Positions 27,949 to 37,589 of a stretch of 64,000 nucleotides of DNA are shown here, piece after piece. The translations under genes were made by a program, and so were the position numbers. Source of the stretch: Ereboglobus sp. (GTDB lineage: Bacteria; Verrucomicrobiota; Verrucomicrobiia; Opitutales; Opitutaceae); NCBI GenBank assembly GCA_029974595.1, contig JARKRC010000063.1, forward strand, positions 85,944 to 149,943. Direction: 5' to 3'. Position 1 is the first letter of the stretch, and each line of letters begins with the position of its first letter. The notes under the pieces were generated by a model. The model saw nothing but the letters and a program-made list of their open reading frames with translations, made no database searches and was not told where the DNA came from.

Positions 27949-29649
27949 ATGTTCGCAAGGCTGCTCGCAACAGGCATCTGTCATCTTGCGGTTTTGTGCG
28001 CCGGATGTATTTCTCTTGGCGCTGCTGTCGGCATACGCGTGAGCGACTTTGGCGCAGTTGCCGATGATTCCGCCTGCGACTTGGAGGCGATCCGAAAGGC
28101 GGTTGCCTATGCCCGATCCAATAATATCAGGGAGATTCGTTTCGAAGCGGGAACATACGAACTGCATGTGAAGAATCCCGGGCGGGAAGCGGCCATTGCG
28201 CTCAATGGATTCCAAGACCTTGTTTTCTCTGGCGCGACAAATCCCGATGGATCTCCGGCGACCGTGCTTTTGAGGAAATATAAATTTTCCACAAATATGA
28301 ACGCGCGCCAGATCATTCGCGCTGCAAAGTGCAAAAATATACGCATCAAAAACTTTATTCTGGATAATGCGCCGCGCTACACAACCGCCGGAAAAGTCGT
28401 GGAAAAAAATGGCGACCGCATCGTCATGGAAATTTTCGACGGCAATCCGGCCATCGATGGGACCGTGTTTTATTGCGGCAACGCTTGGGATTTGAAGACC
28501 AGAACCCTCAAAAAGATCGGCAGTCTGACTTTTGGCGCGGATGTCGCCGCCGACGAAAAGGCTCATAAGCTTACGTTGTTGCCCCAAACAGTGCCGGGCG
28601 CAGCGCGGCGCATGGCCTTGACCAATGCAAAAGTAGCCGCGCGGCTGGATATCGGAGACGGCGTTAGCTGGCATTTTGGCTTCATGGGAAACCAGCTCAA
28701 TGTCACTGAGAGCGAAGACGTGCATCTCGAAAACATCCGAACGCTGAACGCCATCGGTTTTTGCGCATCCGTGTCGCGCTCGAAGAATGTGTTTGCCAGG
28801 GATTTTGTCATAAAACCAGAAGGCAATCAACTCGCCGTCGGATCGCGTGACGGGCTTATGCTTTCATGCAACCGAGGCACCGTGGTCATGGACAACCTTC
28901 ACATCGAAGGCGTTCGTTGGGACGGGCAGAATGCCCATGCAATTTTCTTATGGTTGAAGGAAAGGCTGGATGAAAGCACGGCGCTTTTCGAGAGCAAGGG
29001 AGGCATGGCGGGCAAACAGAATGTGCAGATCCAGAGCGGCTCGAAAATCGGATTCCATGTGGGCCGCGACGATGAGCGTCAATTGACCGTGCGCCAGGCG
29101 GATCTTTTGAAAAACGGGAGCGGAGGATTTTATTATAAGATAGCTTTCGAAGAGAGAATTCCCATTGAGGTGAATTCAAATTCGCCGGTGTGCGTATATG
29201 CCTGGAACATGGACGACTACACCGTAAAGAACAGCCGTTTTCGCAACATCGCGGGTTGCGCGAGCCTTGTGCGAAACAGCGGAGCCCGCTTGGAAAACTG
29301 CATATATGAATATATTATGTATCCCGCCGTGATGGCCGGTCCGGCGATTAGCGAACAGGAGGGGCCGGTTACGCGGGATGTGCTTGTGAAAAATTGTCGT
29401 TTTATGAATTGCGGCTGGCAGTCGCGACACGGAGCCCGCGCCGCGGTTGGGGTAAAAACGCAGATTTGGAAGGGCAGGGTGGTTCCGCTCATGCGGAATA
29501 TAAGGGTGGAGAGCAATTATTTTGAAAACTGCGACACGGGCGTGCAGATCGAAGGCGTGAGGGACTCTGCGGTTTGCGGAAATACTTTTGTCAACGTTGC
29601 ACGCAAGGTCATGAGCGATGATATCATGGCAAGTTTAATAAAAGAATAA
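27949..29649 (+). CDS. Secreted right-handed beta-helix protein, GH110-like with altered Asp triad
   Basis: 566 aa. Signal peptide MFARLLATGICHLAVLCAGC, then a pectate-lyase-like opening IRVSDFGAVADDSACDLEAI found at the start of many beta-helix enzymes. Many turns contain Asn and Cys ladders (NFILDNAPR, VKNSRFRNIAGCASL, VKNCRFMNCGW, VESNYFENC). Aligned with the GH110-type protein at 25174, Asp301 matches the first catalytic-type Asp, Trp324 replaces the second, and Asp325 matches the third; the His three residues after the first Asp is Met. It may therefore act on another linkage, use another mechanism, or only bind. Neighbours support a saccharolytic role. Confidence 0.75.
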   Translation: MFARLLATGICHLAVLCAGCISLGAAVGIRVSDFGAVADDSACDLEAIRKAVAYARSNNIREIRFEAGTYELHVKNPGREAAIALNGFQDLVFSGATNPDGSPATVLLRKYKFSTNMNARQIIRAAKCKNIRIKNFILDNAPRYTTAGKVVEKNGDRIVMEIFDGNPAIDGTVFYCGNAWDLKTRTLKKIGSLTFGADVAADEKAHKLTLLPQTVPGAARRMALTNAKVAARLDIGDGVSWHFGFMGNQLNVTESEDVHLENIRTLNAIGFCASVSRSKNVFARDFVIKPEGNQLAVGSRDGLMLSCNRGTVVMDNLHIEGVRWDGQNAHAIFLWLKERLDESTALFESKGGMAGKQNVQIQSGSKIGFHVGRDDERQLTVRQADLLKNGSGGFYYKIAFEERIPIEVNSNSPVCVYAWNMDDYTVKNSRFRNIAGCASLVRNSGARLENCIYEYIMYPAVMAGPAISEQEGPVTRDVLVKNCRFMNCGWQSRHGARAAVGVKTQIWKGRVVPLMRNIRVESNYFENCDTGVQIEGVRDSAVCGNTFVNVARKVMSDDIMASLIKE

Positions 29650-29726
29650 TGGTTGCAGGCGCTGTTCAAAAAATCACAAAACAGCAAGGCGAACGACCAA
29701 TGTGCCTCAAGTTGCCGCGGAATATT

Positions 29727-32675
29727 TCATTCGAATTTTGCGTGCCGCTGAAACTGGAGCGTCACTTCACTCAGGAGGCCGGCATCGAGCAATGGAGATT
29801 TTTCATTAAAATAGTTCCAGGACGAAAATGCTACTCTTTGGCCGGATGGACGGGGTTTGCTGGCGATCAGCCAGTCCGGATAACGCACAAGCGCGCGTCC
29901 CTCGGCGCCCATTGCCTCGCCCCATTCGCAGTCGTCAGGATGATTATTGTCGCCCATGAGCCGGTTTGCCCAGGTGTTGGTTATCGCAATGGATACTTTG
30001 TTTTCGCCGCATTTTATATAATCGGTGACATCCACTTTATAAGGCGGATGCCAAAGGACGGCCACGGGTTTGTTGTTTATTGAGATTGCGGCCATTTCCT
30101 TTACGATGCCCAGGTCGAGAATGACGCTCAAGTCGGCGTCGGGTATATTGTCCGGCAGGCGGAATACCTTGGAATAGGTGGCGGTTCCTGAGAAATATTT
30201 TATTCTTTCATCCTTGGAGCGGCTCCACGATTCGAGTTTTTCAAATGTCGCGGAGAACGCATTCCCAAGCGGCGGTTGGAAGTTCACATCCCACGCTCCA
30301 TCCAGGATCATATCGGCGGGAATATCTTTTATCGAGGCGCGGAGTGTCCGGCCTTTGGTTGTCTGCAATTCAATGTCGCCGGGTTGAACGGCTTTGGCGC
30401 ACCAGTCGCCGCGTGAATTGATGTCCAAAAGAAAGCTGTCTTCAGGCAGCCGGGTGGCCATGGATTTTATAAAATCATTTTGGAGCGATTTCTTTTGAAA
30501 TACGACAAACAATGCCTGGTTGGCTTCGAGCCGCAAAATCACATCGGCGCCGGTATCGGTTGGCTGCCATGTGGCGAGCTGCTTGATTTCGCCTGATTCG
30601 GGATTCCAGATTTCGGGAACTTTGTCCTTGGTCCTCAGGGAAGCCCGTATGTTTTTGACCTTCGCCTCCGTATTCGAGAAATAAAAAATGTCTGCGTCCG
30701 CGGATCGCCGATGCAGGTGACAGAGGGAGTCGTCGGCCTGGCCTGAAATGGCAATGCCGGGCGAGATTTTTATTTCCCGCAAGGCTTCCCCGACTGTGCG
30801 CCCCCACAATACCTTGCCTTTGCCAAGGCGGTTTTCTCCGACCGGCGACGCAGTGTTTTTGCCCCAAAGCCGATCGGCAATGTTTTCGAACTCGTTTCTG
30901 TTTTCGGCAATGTCTTTGTACCCCTTGGTTTTTTTCGGTTTGGGACCGAGGATGATTGCGCCTTGGGCGACGAGTTCTTCAAGCTTGAGAAGGACGGCTT
31001 TTGAGAGCGCGCCGGTGTTGGGAACTGCGAGCAAATGATATAGTCTTCCAACCGGACTGACGAGTTTTCCGGCTTTCACTTTTACCAGACTCAGCAATGT
31101 TTTTTCCGAGATGACATCGCCTCCGGGAATATGCTCATCCAACGATATAAAGTCGGATACTCTCCGGCCCTTTTGCAGCAGGTATTGCGAGCGGGTGAGA
31201 TAAGCGATCCATGCCTTGCCCGGCTCATACCAAGTCTGATTCCGGCCAAAGTGCGTTCCCCACGGCCCCATGCACATCCCGGGTTTTATATTGTCAGGAA
31301 AAGGTTGATGAACCCAATGGTGCAGTATCATGCGGTTGACGCCTTTGGAAAACGCTACATCGCCGCTGAATTTGAGGCGGGCGGGAGCTTCGCTCCAGCG
31401 GCTTTCCGCGCCGCCTCCGGTAAACGCCTCGGCGCTCAGCAGGTTGATCCCGAAGAACGGTATGGCTGCGTTCACATGCCATTTGTCGATGTCGGTTTTG
31501 CGCATGCGCGTCCAAAACTCCGTGGTGGGCATTGGAGAAAGATGCGCCGCGTCGAATGTATTGAACGGGCGCGGCACGTTTACTGGGCCGGTGGCATACG
31601 GCTCAATTTGAATCTGCATCCCGAGCTCCGCGAGCATTTTTTTCGGAACGCCGTAGCTGTATTCAATGAACATGTCCGAAATGGCGGTTTTCAGATCCCA
31701 CTTGAAACCGTCTGTGGCGTCTTTGCCTTCAATGATGCGTCCTGCAAAAACCGGCAGCCAGGGGATTATGTCATAGCCTTTTCTCGATGAGAATTCCGCG
31801 CGCATCAACGGCGTCCAGTTTTGATCGCCGGCCTCGTAACTGTCGAAGAGCATGTATGTGATCGTGGAGCCGAGATAATCACCCACATTCTGTTTCATCG
31901 GTTCCAGCACATGCCGCATGTGCAACGCCATTGCCGCGGCGCTCATCTTGTCCGCCTCGAGCGCGGCGACATTTTCAGGGGCGGAAGTCGGAGTTGCCCC
32001 GGTGGGTGTATGGCCAAAACGGTAGATTGTATAATTTCCTTTCGGCACGACGCAGTTCAATTGTCCGTTTGGCTGCATTTTATCGGATATGTCGATGATG
32101 CTTGTTATCGATGGCTCGCCGTCCGGGACCAAAAGCACGGCGATGTCTTTATAATAATCCAGCTTGCTTGGCGGTTGATCCAGATAGCCGTCGAAATATC
32201 GCGGGCCGGCGACTTTTTCCTCGGACCAAACAATGCGTTGCATGGCGTTTTCGGGCCTTATCCAAGGGCCGCCGCTGACCGACCATCCGATGCAGTTATG
32301 CATTCCCAGTTTCAGGCCGAGCCTTTTGGCCTCCGATGCCGAATATTTTACCAAATCCCACCATTTGTCGTTAAAGTAATCGATGCCTGATGAATAGGAA
32401 TTGGCGAGCGGCGGATATCTGTCGGTAGCCGTCGAAACGAGCTGGAACAAGGTCGCTCCCGCAATGCCGGCATTTTTCATGGCCTCCAAGTCTTTCGTGA
32501 TGCCATCTTTTTCGACATTGTATCCGACCCAATGCCACCAGACGTAGGAGCCGAATTCTTCTGGAGGCGCGCGAAAGTCCGCCGGGTTTATGCCGGTCTC
32601 CACTGTTGTATTTCCGGCGTGGCAAGCGGCGGCAATGATTACAAAGAGGCAAAAAAATAGGGGATTGTGTTTCAT
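29727..32675 (-). CDS. GH106 family alpha-L-rhamnosidase
   Basis: 982 aa from ATG 32675, which begins a signal peptide (MKHNPLFFCLFVIIAAACHA); the open frame continues upstream but crosses the divergent gene. GH106 signs: GSYVWWHWVGYNVEKDGITK, AGIAGATLFQLV, GMHNCIGWSVSGGPW, LFDSYEAGDQNWTP (Asp278, Glu281), FSSRKGYDIIPWLP and PTTEFWTRM. A C-terminal beta-sandwich resembles galactose-binding modules (SVILDLGIVKEMAAISINN, WHPPYKVDVTDYIK). GH106 enzymes release alpha-linked rhamnose from rhamnogalacturonan, arabinogalactan side chains or similar glycans. Exported. It is divergent from the SGNH esterase at 32920 and has its own strand in an otherwise + cluster. The DNA here looks somewhat less GC-rich than the housekeeping block. 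Confidence 0.87.
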   Translation of the reverse strand: MKHNPLFFCLFVIIAAACHAGNTTVETGINPADFRAPPEEFGSYVWWHWVGYNVEKDGITKDLEAMKNAGIAGATLFQLVSTATDRYPPLANSYSSGIDYFNDKWWDLVKYSASEAKRLGLKLGMHNCIGWSVSGGPWIRPENAMQRIVWSEEKVAGPRYFDGYLDQPPSKLDYYKDIAVLLVPDGEPSITSIIDISDKMQPNGQLNCVVPKGNYTIYRFGHTPTGATPTSAPENVAALEADKMSAAAMALHMRHVLEPMKQNVGDYLGSTITYMLFDSYEAGDQNWTPLMRAEFSSRKGYDIIPWLPVFAGRIIEGKDATDGFKWDLKTAISDMFIEYSYGVPKKMLAELGMQIQIEPYATGPVNVPRPFNTFDAAHLSPMPTTEFWTRMRKTDIDKWHVNAAIPFFGINLLSAEAFTGGGAESRWSEAPARLKFSGDVAFSKGVNRMILHHWVHQPFPDNIKPGMCMGPWGTHFGRNQTWYEPGKAWIAYLTRSQYLLQKGRRVSDFISLDEHIPGGDVISEKTLLSLVKVKAGKLVSPVGRLYHLLAVPNTGALSKAVLLKLEELVAQGAIILGPKPKKTKGYKDIAENRNEFENIADRLWGKNTASPVGENRLGKGKVLWGRTVGEALREIKISPGIAISGQADDSLCHLHRRSADADIFYFSNTEAKVKNIRASLRTKDKVPEIWNPESGEIKQLATWQPTDTGADVILRLEANQALFVVFQKKSLQNDFIKSMATRLPEDSFLLDINSRGDWCAKAVQPGDIELQTTKGRTLRASIKDIPADMILDGAWDVNFQPPLGNAFSATFEKLESWSRSKDERIKYFSGTATYSKVFRLPDNIPDADLSVILDLGIVKEMAAISINNKPVAVLWHPPYKVDVTDYIKCGENKVSIAITNTWANRLMGDNNHPDDCEWGEAMGAEGRALVRYPDWLIASKPRPSGQRVAFSSWNYFNEKSPLLDAGLLSEVTLQFQRHAKFE

Positions 32676-32810
32676 TATATAACGATAATAGGGAGTGCGG
32701 TTTGATGTGTATCGCGAGGCGGGATGCGCTGTCCGGACGGGAGTTCTTCGAGCAGGAAAAGGGTTTTTGCAAATGCTGGCAGGGTAGTTTGCGGAAGAAA
32801 TGTTTTTGAC

Positions 32811-32825
32811 GGTCAACCATTGACC
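32811..32825. promoter_or_regulatory. Putative operator, GGTCAA-N3-TTGACC palindrome
   Basis: GGTCAACCATTGACC is a perfect 15-base palindrome, with a third half-site TTGAC one base upstream (32806-32810). It lies in the divergent region between the GH106 gene (ATG 32675) and the SGNH esterase gene (ATG 32920), so it could control both. It is the best-conserved member of the motif set. Confidence 0.5.
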
Positions 32826-32919
32826 GGTTGCCGGGTGGCATGCAGCAGGCGTGTGTTTTGATTTGCAGAAAGATATCCCGGCCATTGATACATTTTTATC
32901 AGATTTAAGGATGCCCACG

Positions 32920-34530
32920 ATGAAAACCCGCGCTCCGAATTTCCACAGGATGACAGGCATCCTGTGTTTTGCCTGTCTCTTTGCCTGCCTGGCGGCGGGT
33001 GTGAGGGCAAAGGCGACGCCCGCGGAGATTTTTTCCGACCACATGGTATTGCAACAGGGCAAACCGCTCCCTGTTTGGGGCACGGCGGAGCCCGGCGAAC
33101 GCGTGGAGGTTTCATTTGGCGCGCGAGCGTCAGCCTCGGCCCTGGCGAATGGGGCGGGGGATTGGATGGTCGAATTACCGCCACAGCCTGTCGTGACCGA
33201 ACCGCAGGTTTTGCGCATTCGCGGGGAAAACGAAATCATCATTAACGATGTGCTTGTGGGTGAAGTGTGGATCGGTTCGGGCCAATCGAACATGGGTGTC
33301 ACTGCCCGCGAATCGATCGATTGGGAAACCGTGCGCAAGGAGATTGCCGCCGGAGATTTTTCCGCGGTGCGGGTCCTTCAGGTTGGCTGGATGGCGGCGG
33401 ATTCTCCGCGTCGCGACCTTGGCGGCGCGCGATGGCGTGCTTCCGGGGAAGGGAGCCTGGGCAATTTCTCCGCGGTCATGGTGTATTTCGCGAGGGCGCT
33501 GCAACACGCGCGGCCCGGGATTCCGATCGGACTCATTCAGTCGTCGGTCGGCGGCACGAATGCGCACGCGTGGCTGCCGGGCGACGCTTTCAGGAACGGA
33601 AAGGGTGCGGCATACATTCGGCGCTGGTATCAGGAGCAGTTGGAGAAATTGCCGGCGCAAAACAAAATCCACGCTGAAAAACTCGCTCGGCACGCGCAGG
33701 CGGTTGCAAAGGCTAAAAAGGAAAAAACAAAACCGCCGCGCGCGCCGGAACCGCCCATGGGGCCACAAAGCAAACGCCGTCCGACATGCCTCTACAACGG
33801 CATGATTGCCCCGCTTCAGCCTTACGCTATCCGCGGTGTGGCGTGGTATCAGGGAGAGAACAACAGCTCGCTCCAATGGGCCGGCGATTACGCAGCGCTG
33901 ATGGACGATTTGATAAACGGCTGGCGTGCCGATTGGGCGCGCGAGGCCCGCCGCGACAAGCCGGAGGAGCTTCCGTTTCTCATTGTGCAGCTTCCCAATT
34001 ACAAAAACAGCAATGTCTGGCCGCTGCTGCGCGAGCAGCAGGAACGCATTGTGAAGAATGTCCCGGGTACCGCGCTGGTGTGCACGATCGATGCCGGTGA
34101 TCCGAAAGACATCCATCCGCGCAACAAAACGCCCGTGGGCGAACGACTCGCGCTTGCGGCGCGGGCGCTCGCGTATGGAGAGACCGGCATCGTGTCGGGC
34201 GGGCCGGCTTTCCGGGCCGTTGCGTACGGCAATGGGAAAGCGATTGTGTCGTTTGGCGGCATCGGCGGCGGTTTGATGACTTCCGATGGAGACGCGCCAA
34301 GGGGATTCGAGCTGGCCGGCGCGGACGGACGCTTTTTTCCGGCGCGCGCGAGGATTTCCGGGGGAACGATTGTTCTCGAATCGCGCGATGTCCCCGAGCC
34401 GGCGGCGGTGCGTTATGCCTGGGCGAACAATCCCGAGAATCCAAATCTTTATAACAAGGCGAAACTGCCCGCGTATCCGTTCAGGACTGACAACTGGGAT
34501 TGGCCCGGCGGCGGCGCGAAAATCCGTTGA
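32920..34530 (+). CDS. Sialate O-acetylesterase-type SGNH carbohydrate esterase
   Basis: 536 aa from ATG 32920; in-frame ATGs at 32851 and 32911 precede it, but MKTRAPNFHRMTGILCFACL begins the signal peptide. Family blocks: IFSDHMVLQQGKPLPVWGTA, block I IGSGQSNMGV with the nucleophilic Ser, QSSVGGTNAHAW, AWYQGENNSS, and the Asp/His block AGDPKDIHPRNKTPVGERLA. The protein removes O-acetyl groups from glycans; members act on sialic acid, xylan and other sugars, so the annotation name should not be taken as substrate. It resembles the esterase half of the fusion at 7652 but lacks the propeller. Its position between rhamnosidase and beta-helix genes suggests deacetylation of the same polysaccharide. 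Confidence 0.87.
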   Translation: MKTRAPNFHRMTGILCFACLFACLAAGVRAKATPAEIFSDHMVLQQGKPLPVWGTAEPGERVEVSFGARASASALANGAGDWMVELPPQPVVTEPQVLRIRGENEIIINDVLVGEVWIGSGQSNMGVTARESIDWETVRKEIAAGDFSAVRVLQVGWMAADSPRRDLGGARWRASGEGSLGNFSAVMVYFARALQHARPGIPIGLIQSSVGGTNAHAWLPGDAFRNGKGAAYIRRWYQEQLEKLPAQNKIHAEKLARHAQAVAKAKKEKTKPPRAPEPPMGPQSKRRPTCLYNGMIAPLQPYAIRGVAWYQGENNSSLQWAGDYAALMDDLINGWRADWAREARRDKPEELPFLIVQLPNYKNSNVWPLLREQQERIVKNVPGTALVCTIDAGDPKDIHPRNKTPVGERLALAARALAYGETGIVSGGPAFRAVAYGNGKAIVSFGGIGGGLMTSDGDAPRGFELAGADGRFFPARARISGGTIVLESRDVPEPAAVRYAWANNPENPNLYNKAKLPAYPFRTDNWDWPGGGAKIR

Positions 34531-34544
34531 TAAAGCGTGCCCAA

Positions 34545-34557
34545 GTACACCGTTGAC
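34545..34557 (-). promoter_or_regulatory. Putative operator (GTCAACGGTGTAC on minus strand)
   Basis: On the + strand this reads GTACACCGTTGAC, the reverse complement of the recurring GTCAACGGT core, with a second half-site differing from TTGAC at two bases. It lies 113 bases before the start codon of the beta-helix gene at 34671, in a 140-base gap. Confidence 0.38.
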
Positions 34558-34670
34558 CGTATCTCTGTTTGCATCGCATCCCAATGTGAATGTCTTGTGC
34601 GCCGCCGCGCAAAACATCCCTGTCATGGCGGCTTTTCGAAAAGTCAGCTCCCAAAAGAATCCTCAATCTT

Positions 34671-37415
34671 ATGCATAGACTAAACCTCGCCTTGTTTTCG
34701 CTGTTCATTTTAATTGCGATTCCCGCAAACGCCGCGCCGGACGCCCCGAAGCTCCTTTCGCCGAAACACAACGAGTCCTCGGCCAACGCCACGCCGACAT
34801 TCACATGGGCGGCTGTAAACGGTGCGTCGGCCTACGAGATCGAAGTCGCGGCCGATTTCGAATTCAAGACCGTCGTTGTCCCTGTCACGCGCGTGCAAAC
34901 GACGAGTTTTACACCCGGCAAGCCGCTTTACCGCGCGCAACGGTTCTGGCGCGTGCGCGCGATCGATGCCTCCGGCACGGCGGGCAAATGGTCGTCGCTG
35001 CACGTCTATCGCATACTGTCCGAGCCAAAGGCCGCCGCGGCGCCGAAACCCGCGGCATCCGTCGCGAAGCCAGGCAAGACGCTCAAGCTGCTCACGCCAA
35101 TGCACAATGAGGAATCCACCAACGCGCGGCCCGTTTTCACATGGACGCCGGTCGAAGGCGCGGTCGCGTATGAAATCGAGATCGCGGCCGATTATGAATA
35201 CAAGAAGGCCGTTGTGCCGGTGACGCGTGTTGACACGCCAAGCTTTACGCCCGCGGAGCCGCTCTATCCGTCAAATCGTTTCTGGCGCGTGCGTGCGATT
35301 CATGCCTCCGGCAAGGCTGGGAAATGGACTGACACGTTCGTTTACAAGCTGAAGCCTGCGCCCGCATCGCAGGCGCGCGCCATGTCGAAACGGCCCTCTG
35401 TTTATCCGGCCAACAACCAGGCGGGCATCGTGCAGAATCCGGGTTTCACGTGGGACGCCGTGCCCGGCGCGATCGCTTACGAAATCGAAATCGCCGCGAA
35501 CTTTGATTTTTCGAAAATCGTCACTCCCGCCACGCGCGTCGAGACGCCTCGCTATGTGCCGCTGCAGCCGCTGTATCCTTCCTCCCGTTTCTGGCGCACG
35601 CGCGCTATCAACGCCGATGGCAAGGCCGGCGCCTGGTCGGACGGTCGTGTGTACAAACTCCACGAGCCCGCAAATAAGATCAACATTCCCGCCGGGGCCG
35701 CGCTTGCGGAGATTCGCGCGGCCATCGCCGCCGCGCCCGCGTCGTCGATCATCACCTTCGCGCCCAAGGCCACATACCGCTTGAAAATGGGCGAAAAGGA
35801 TTCGCATTTTCTCACGCTCGAAAAACGCGACGACCTCATCATAGACGGCAACGATTCGCTCTTCATCATCGACAATCCCAGGGCGGGCGCGCTCAACATG
35901 CGCGAATGCCAGCGCATCACTTTCCGCCGGTTTCGCTTTGATTACGATCCGCTCCCGCACTCCGTCGGCGTTGTCGAATCCTTCAATCCCGGCGAAGGCA
36001 GCGCGGCGACCGTCACGCTCCGCGCTCTGCCGGGTTATCCCGATTTCGACGCGCCGCACATGATCGCAAACTGGTCGTGGGGCGTGATTCTCGACCCCGT
36101 CATCGCGGGGCGCATGAAGGCGAACGCGCCGCTCGTGATGAATTTTCCGGGCGCAAAGGTCACGCGCAACCCCGCGGGCGCCGGACTCTTCGATGTCGCC
36201 GTGCCGCATGTCAACTACGGCAAATTTTTCGCGAAGGGCGACCGTGTCATCATTTTTGCGCGCGAGCACGGACGCAGCCTTTGCTCAGCCGATGCGAATT
36301 GCGAGGACATCACGTTCGACCGTGTCGTCACGCACGCTTCTCCCGCCGGGCATTTTATAGCGATCAATTGCTCGGACGTGAAAATCCTCTCATGCGCCTC
36401 CGTGCCGAAAGATGCCACGCGCCACTATGCGGGCAATGCCGACGGCGCGCACATTCGCGCCAATCTTGTCGGCCCGTGGATCGAGGGATGCACATTCGAC
36501 AGCATTGGCGACGACGGCGTGGCGCTCTACAACAAAGGCATGGCGATCAACGCGAATCCGTCGCCCGACACGTTCACCGTCGCGGGCACGTTCATGAACC
36601 TCCAGCCCGGCGACACCTTTGTGATTTTCAATCCGGTTGACGGCACCCTTGCCGGCGGGCCACGCGCCGTCACCGCCGTGAAATCGGCGGACGGCGGCCA
36701 GTATGCCGTGACCTTCAAACCGGCGCTCGCATCGAAAGCCGACATCCCCATGGGCGACAAAACCTGGTGGAGAAATGCGCAGTTGTTCAATCGCACGCGC
36801 CAGAACTCCGGCTTTGTGGTGAAGAACAACACCTTCAAATCCGTGCGCCGCTACTCGGTCATTGTGCGCTCAACCGACGGGATCATCACGGGCAACGAGA
36901 TCACCGGTTCGTCGAACTCCGCCATCACGCTCCTGAACGAGCCCCAATCGTGGGCCAACGGCCTGCACAGCGAGCGCGTGCTCATCGCGCGCAACAAAAT
37001 CAGCGCCTCGACCTTCGATGCTTCCTCATCAACCGGCGGCGGCATCTCGGTAAACCTGCGCAGCCTTCAAGACACATCCGCCTCCGCCCGTCCCTCCGGA
37101 AAAGCCGCCGGAAAACCCGGACGCTTGCATCGCGACATTCGCATAGAAAACAACACGATCACCGATTGGAATTATCATGCCATCCTGCTGCGCAGCGCGG
37201 CCGATTGCATCGTGAGCGGCAACATAATCTCGTCCTCGCCCGGCGCGAAATTCGTCTCGCCGGAAAAGGAAAACATCGCGCTGCTCATCGACAACACCGC
37301 AAACTGCGCGATCACGGGCAATGACACGACCGGCGACGCGCGCCTGACGACGCCCGGGCAGCGCATCACGCTCATCGACAGCGAGGGCGCAACGCTGAAT
37401 GGCAACAAGCCCTGA
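34671..37415 (+). CDS. Secreted GH110-like beta-helix with three FN3-like modules
   Basis: 914 aa from ATG 34671, start of the signal peptide MHRLNLALFSLFILIAIPAN; the extension to 34590 is not signal-like. Three modules of about 90 residues each (nt 34743-35017, 35088-35350, 35396-35662) share FTW, GAxAYEIEIAADF, VTRVxTPSF and RFWRVRAI, and look like fibronectin III or Ig-like beta-sandwiches. From about residue 345 a right-handed beta-helix follows, with TLEKRDDLIIDGNDSLFII and VVKNNTFKSVRRYSVIVRS. Asp591, Asp614 and Asp615 (NADGAHI, GDDGVAL) have the same 23/24 spacing as in the GH110-type enzyme at 25174, so a related glycosidase activity is likely. The specificity is unknown. Probably surface or periplasmic. 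Confidence 0.78.
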   Translation: MHRLNLALFSLFILIAIPANAAPDAPKLLSPKHNESSANATPTFTWAAVNGASAYEIEVAADFEFKTVVVPVTRVQTTSFTPGKPLYRAQRFWRVRAIDASGTAGKWSSLHVYRILSEPKAAAAPKPAASVAKPGKTLKLLTPMHNEESTNARPVFTWTPVEGAVAYEIEIAADYEYKKAVVPVTRVDTPSFTPAEPLYPSNRFWRVRAIHASGKAGKWTDTFVYKLKPAPASQARAMSKRPSVYPANNQAGIVQNPGFTWDAVPGAIAYEIEIAANFDFSKIVTPATRVETPRYVPLQPLYPSSRFWRTRAINADGKAGAWSDGRVYKLHEPANKINIPAGAALAEIRAAIAAAPASSIITFAPKATYRLKMGEKDSHFLTLEKRDDLIIDGNDSLFIIDNPRAGALNMRECQRITFRRFRFDYDPLPHSVGVVESFNPGEGSAATVTLRALPGYPDFDAPHMIANWSWGVILDPVIAGRMKANAPLVMNFPGAKVTRNPAGAGLFDVAVPHVNYGKFFAKGDRVIIFAREHGRSLCSADANCEDITFDRVVTHASPAGHFIAINCSDVKILSCASVPKDATRHYAGNADGAHIRANLVGPWIEGCTFDSIGDDGVALYNKGMAINANPSPDTFTVAGTFMNLQPGDTFVIFNPVDGTLAGGPRAVTAVKSADGGQYAVTFKPALASKADIPMGDKTWWRNAQLFNRTRQNSGFVVKNNTFKSVRRYSVIVRSTDGIITGNEITGSSNSAITLLNEPQSWANGLHSERVLIARNKISASTFDASSSTGGGISVNLRSLQDTSASARPSGKAAGKPGRLHRDIRIENNTITDWNYHAILLRSAADCIVSGNIISSSPGAKFVSPEKENIALLIDNTANCAITGNDTTGDARLTTPGQRITLIDSEGATLNGNKP

Positions 37416-37589
37416 GTCCGGAAAATGGTGACGCGGACATTGTGCATCCCTCCAGCTTTGTCTGCCCGGCCCACGACACCGGAACAATGTTTGAAAATTC
37501 TCGATAGTGAAGGAATGAAAGATGGCGCAATCGAAATTCGGCCGGTTACCATGCCGCAAAATCCCTGATTCAACCCATCCCAGAGCCCA

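Noticed and set aside
29650..29726. Possible terminator between convergent genes (GCTGTT/AACAGC)
   Set aside because: A 6-bp stem with a loop of more than ten bases and no T-run is too weak.
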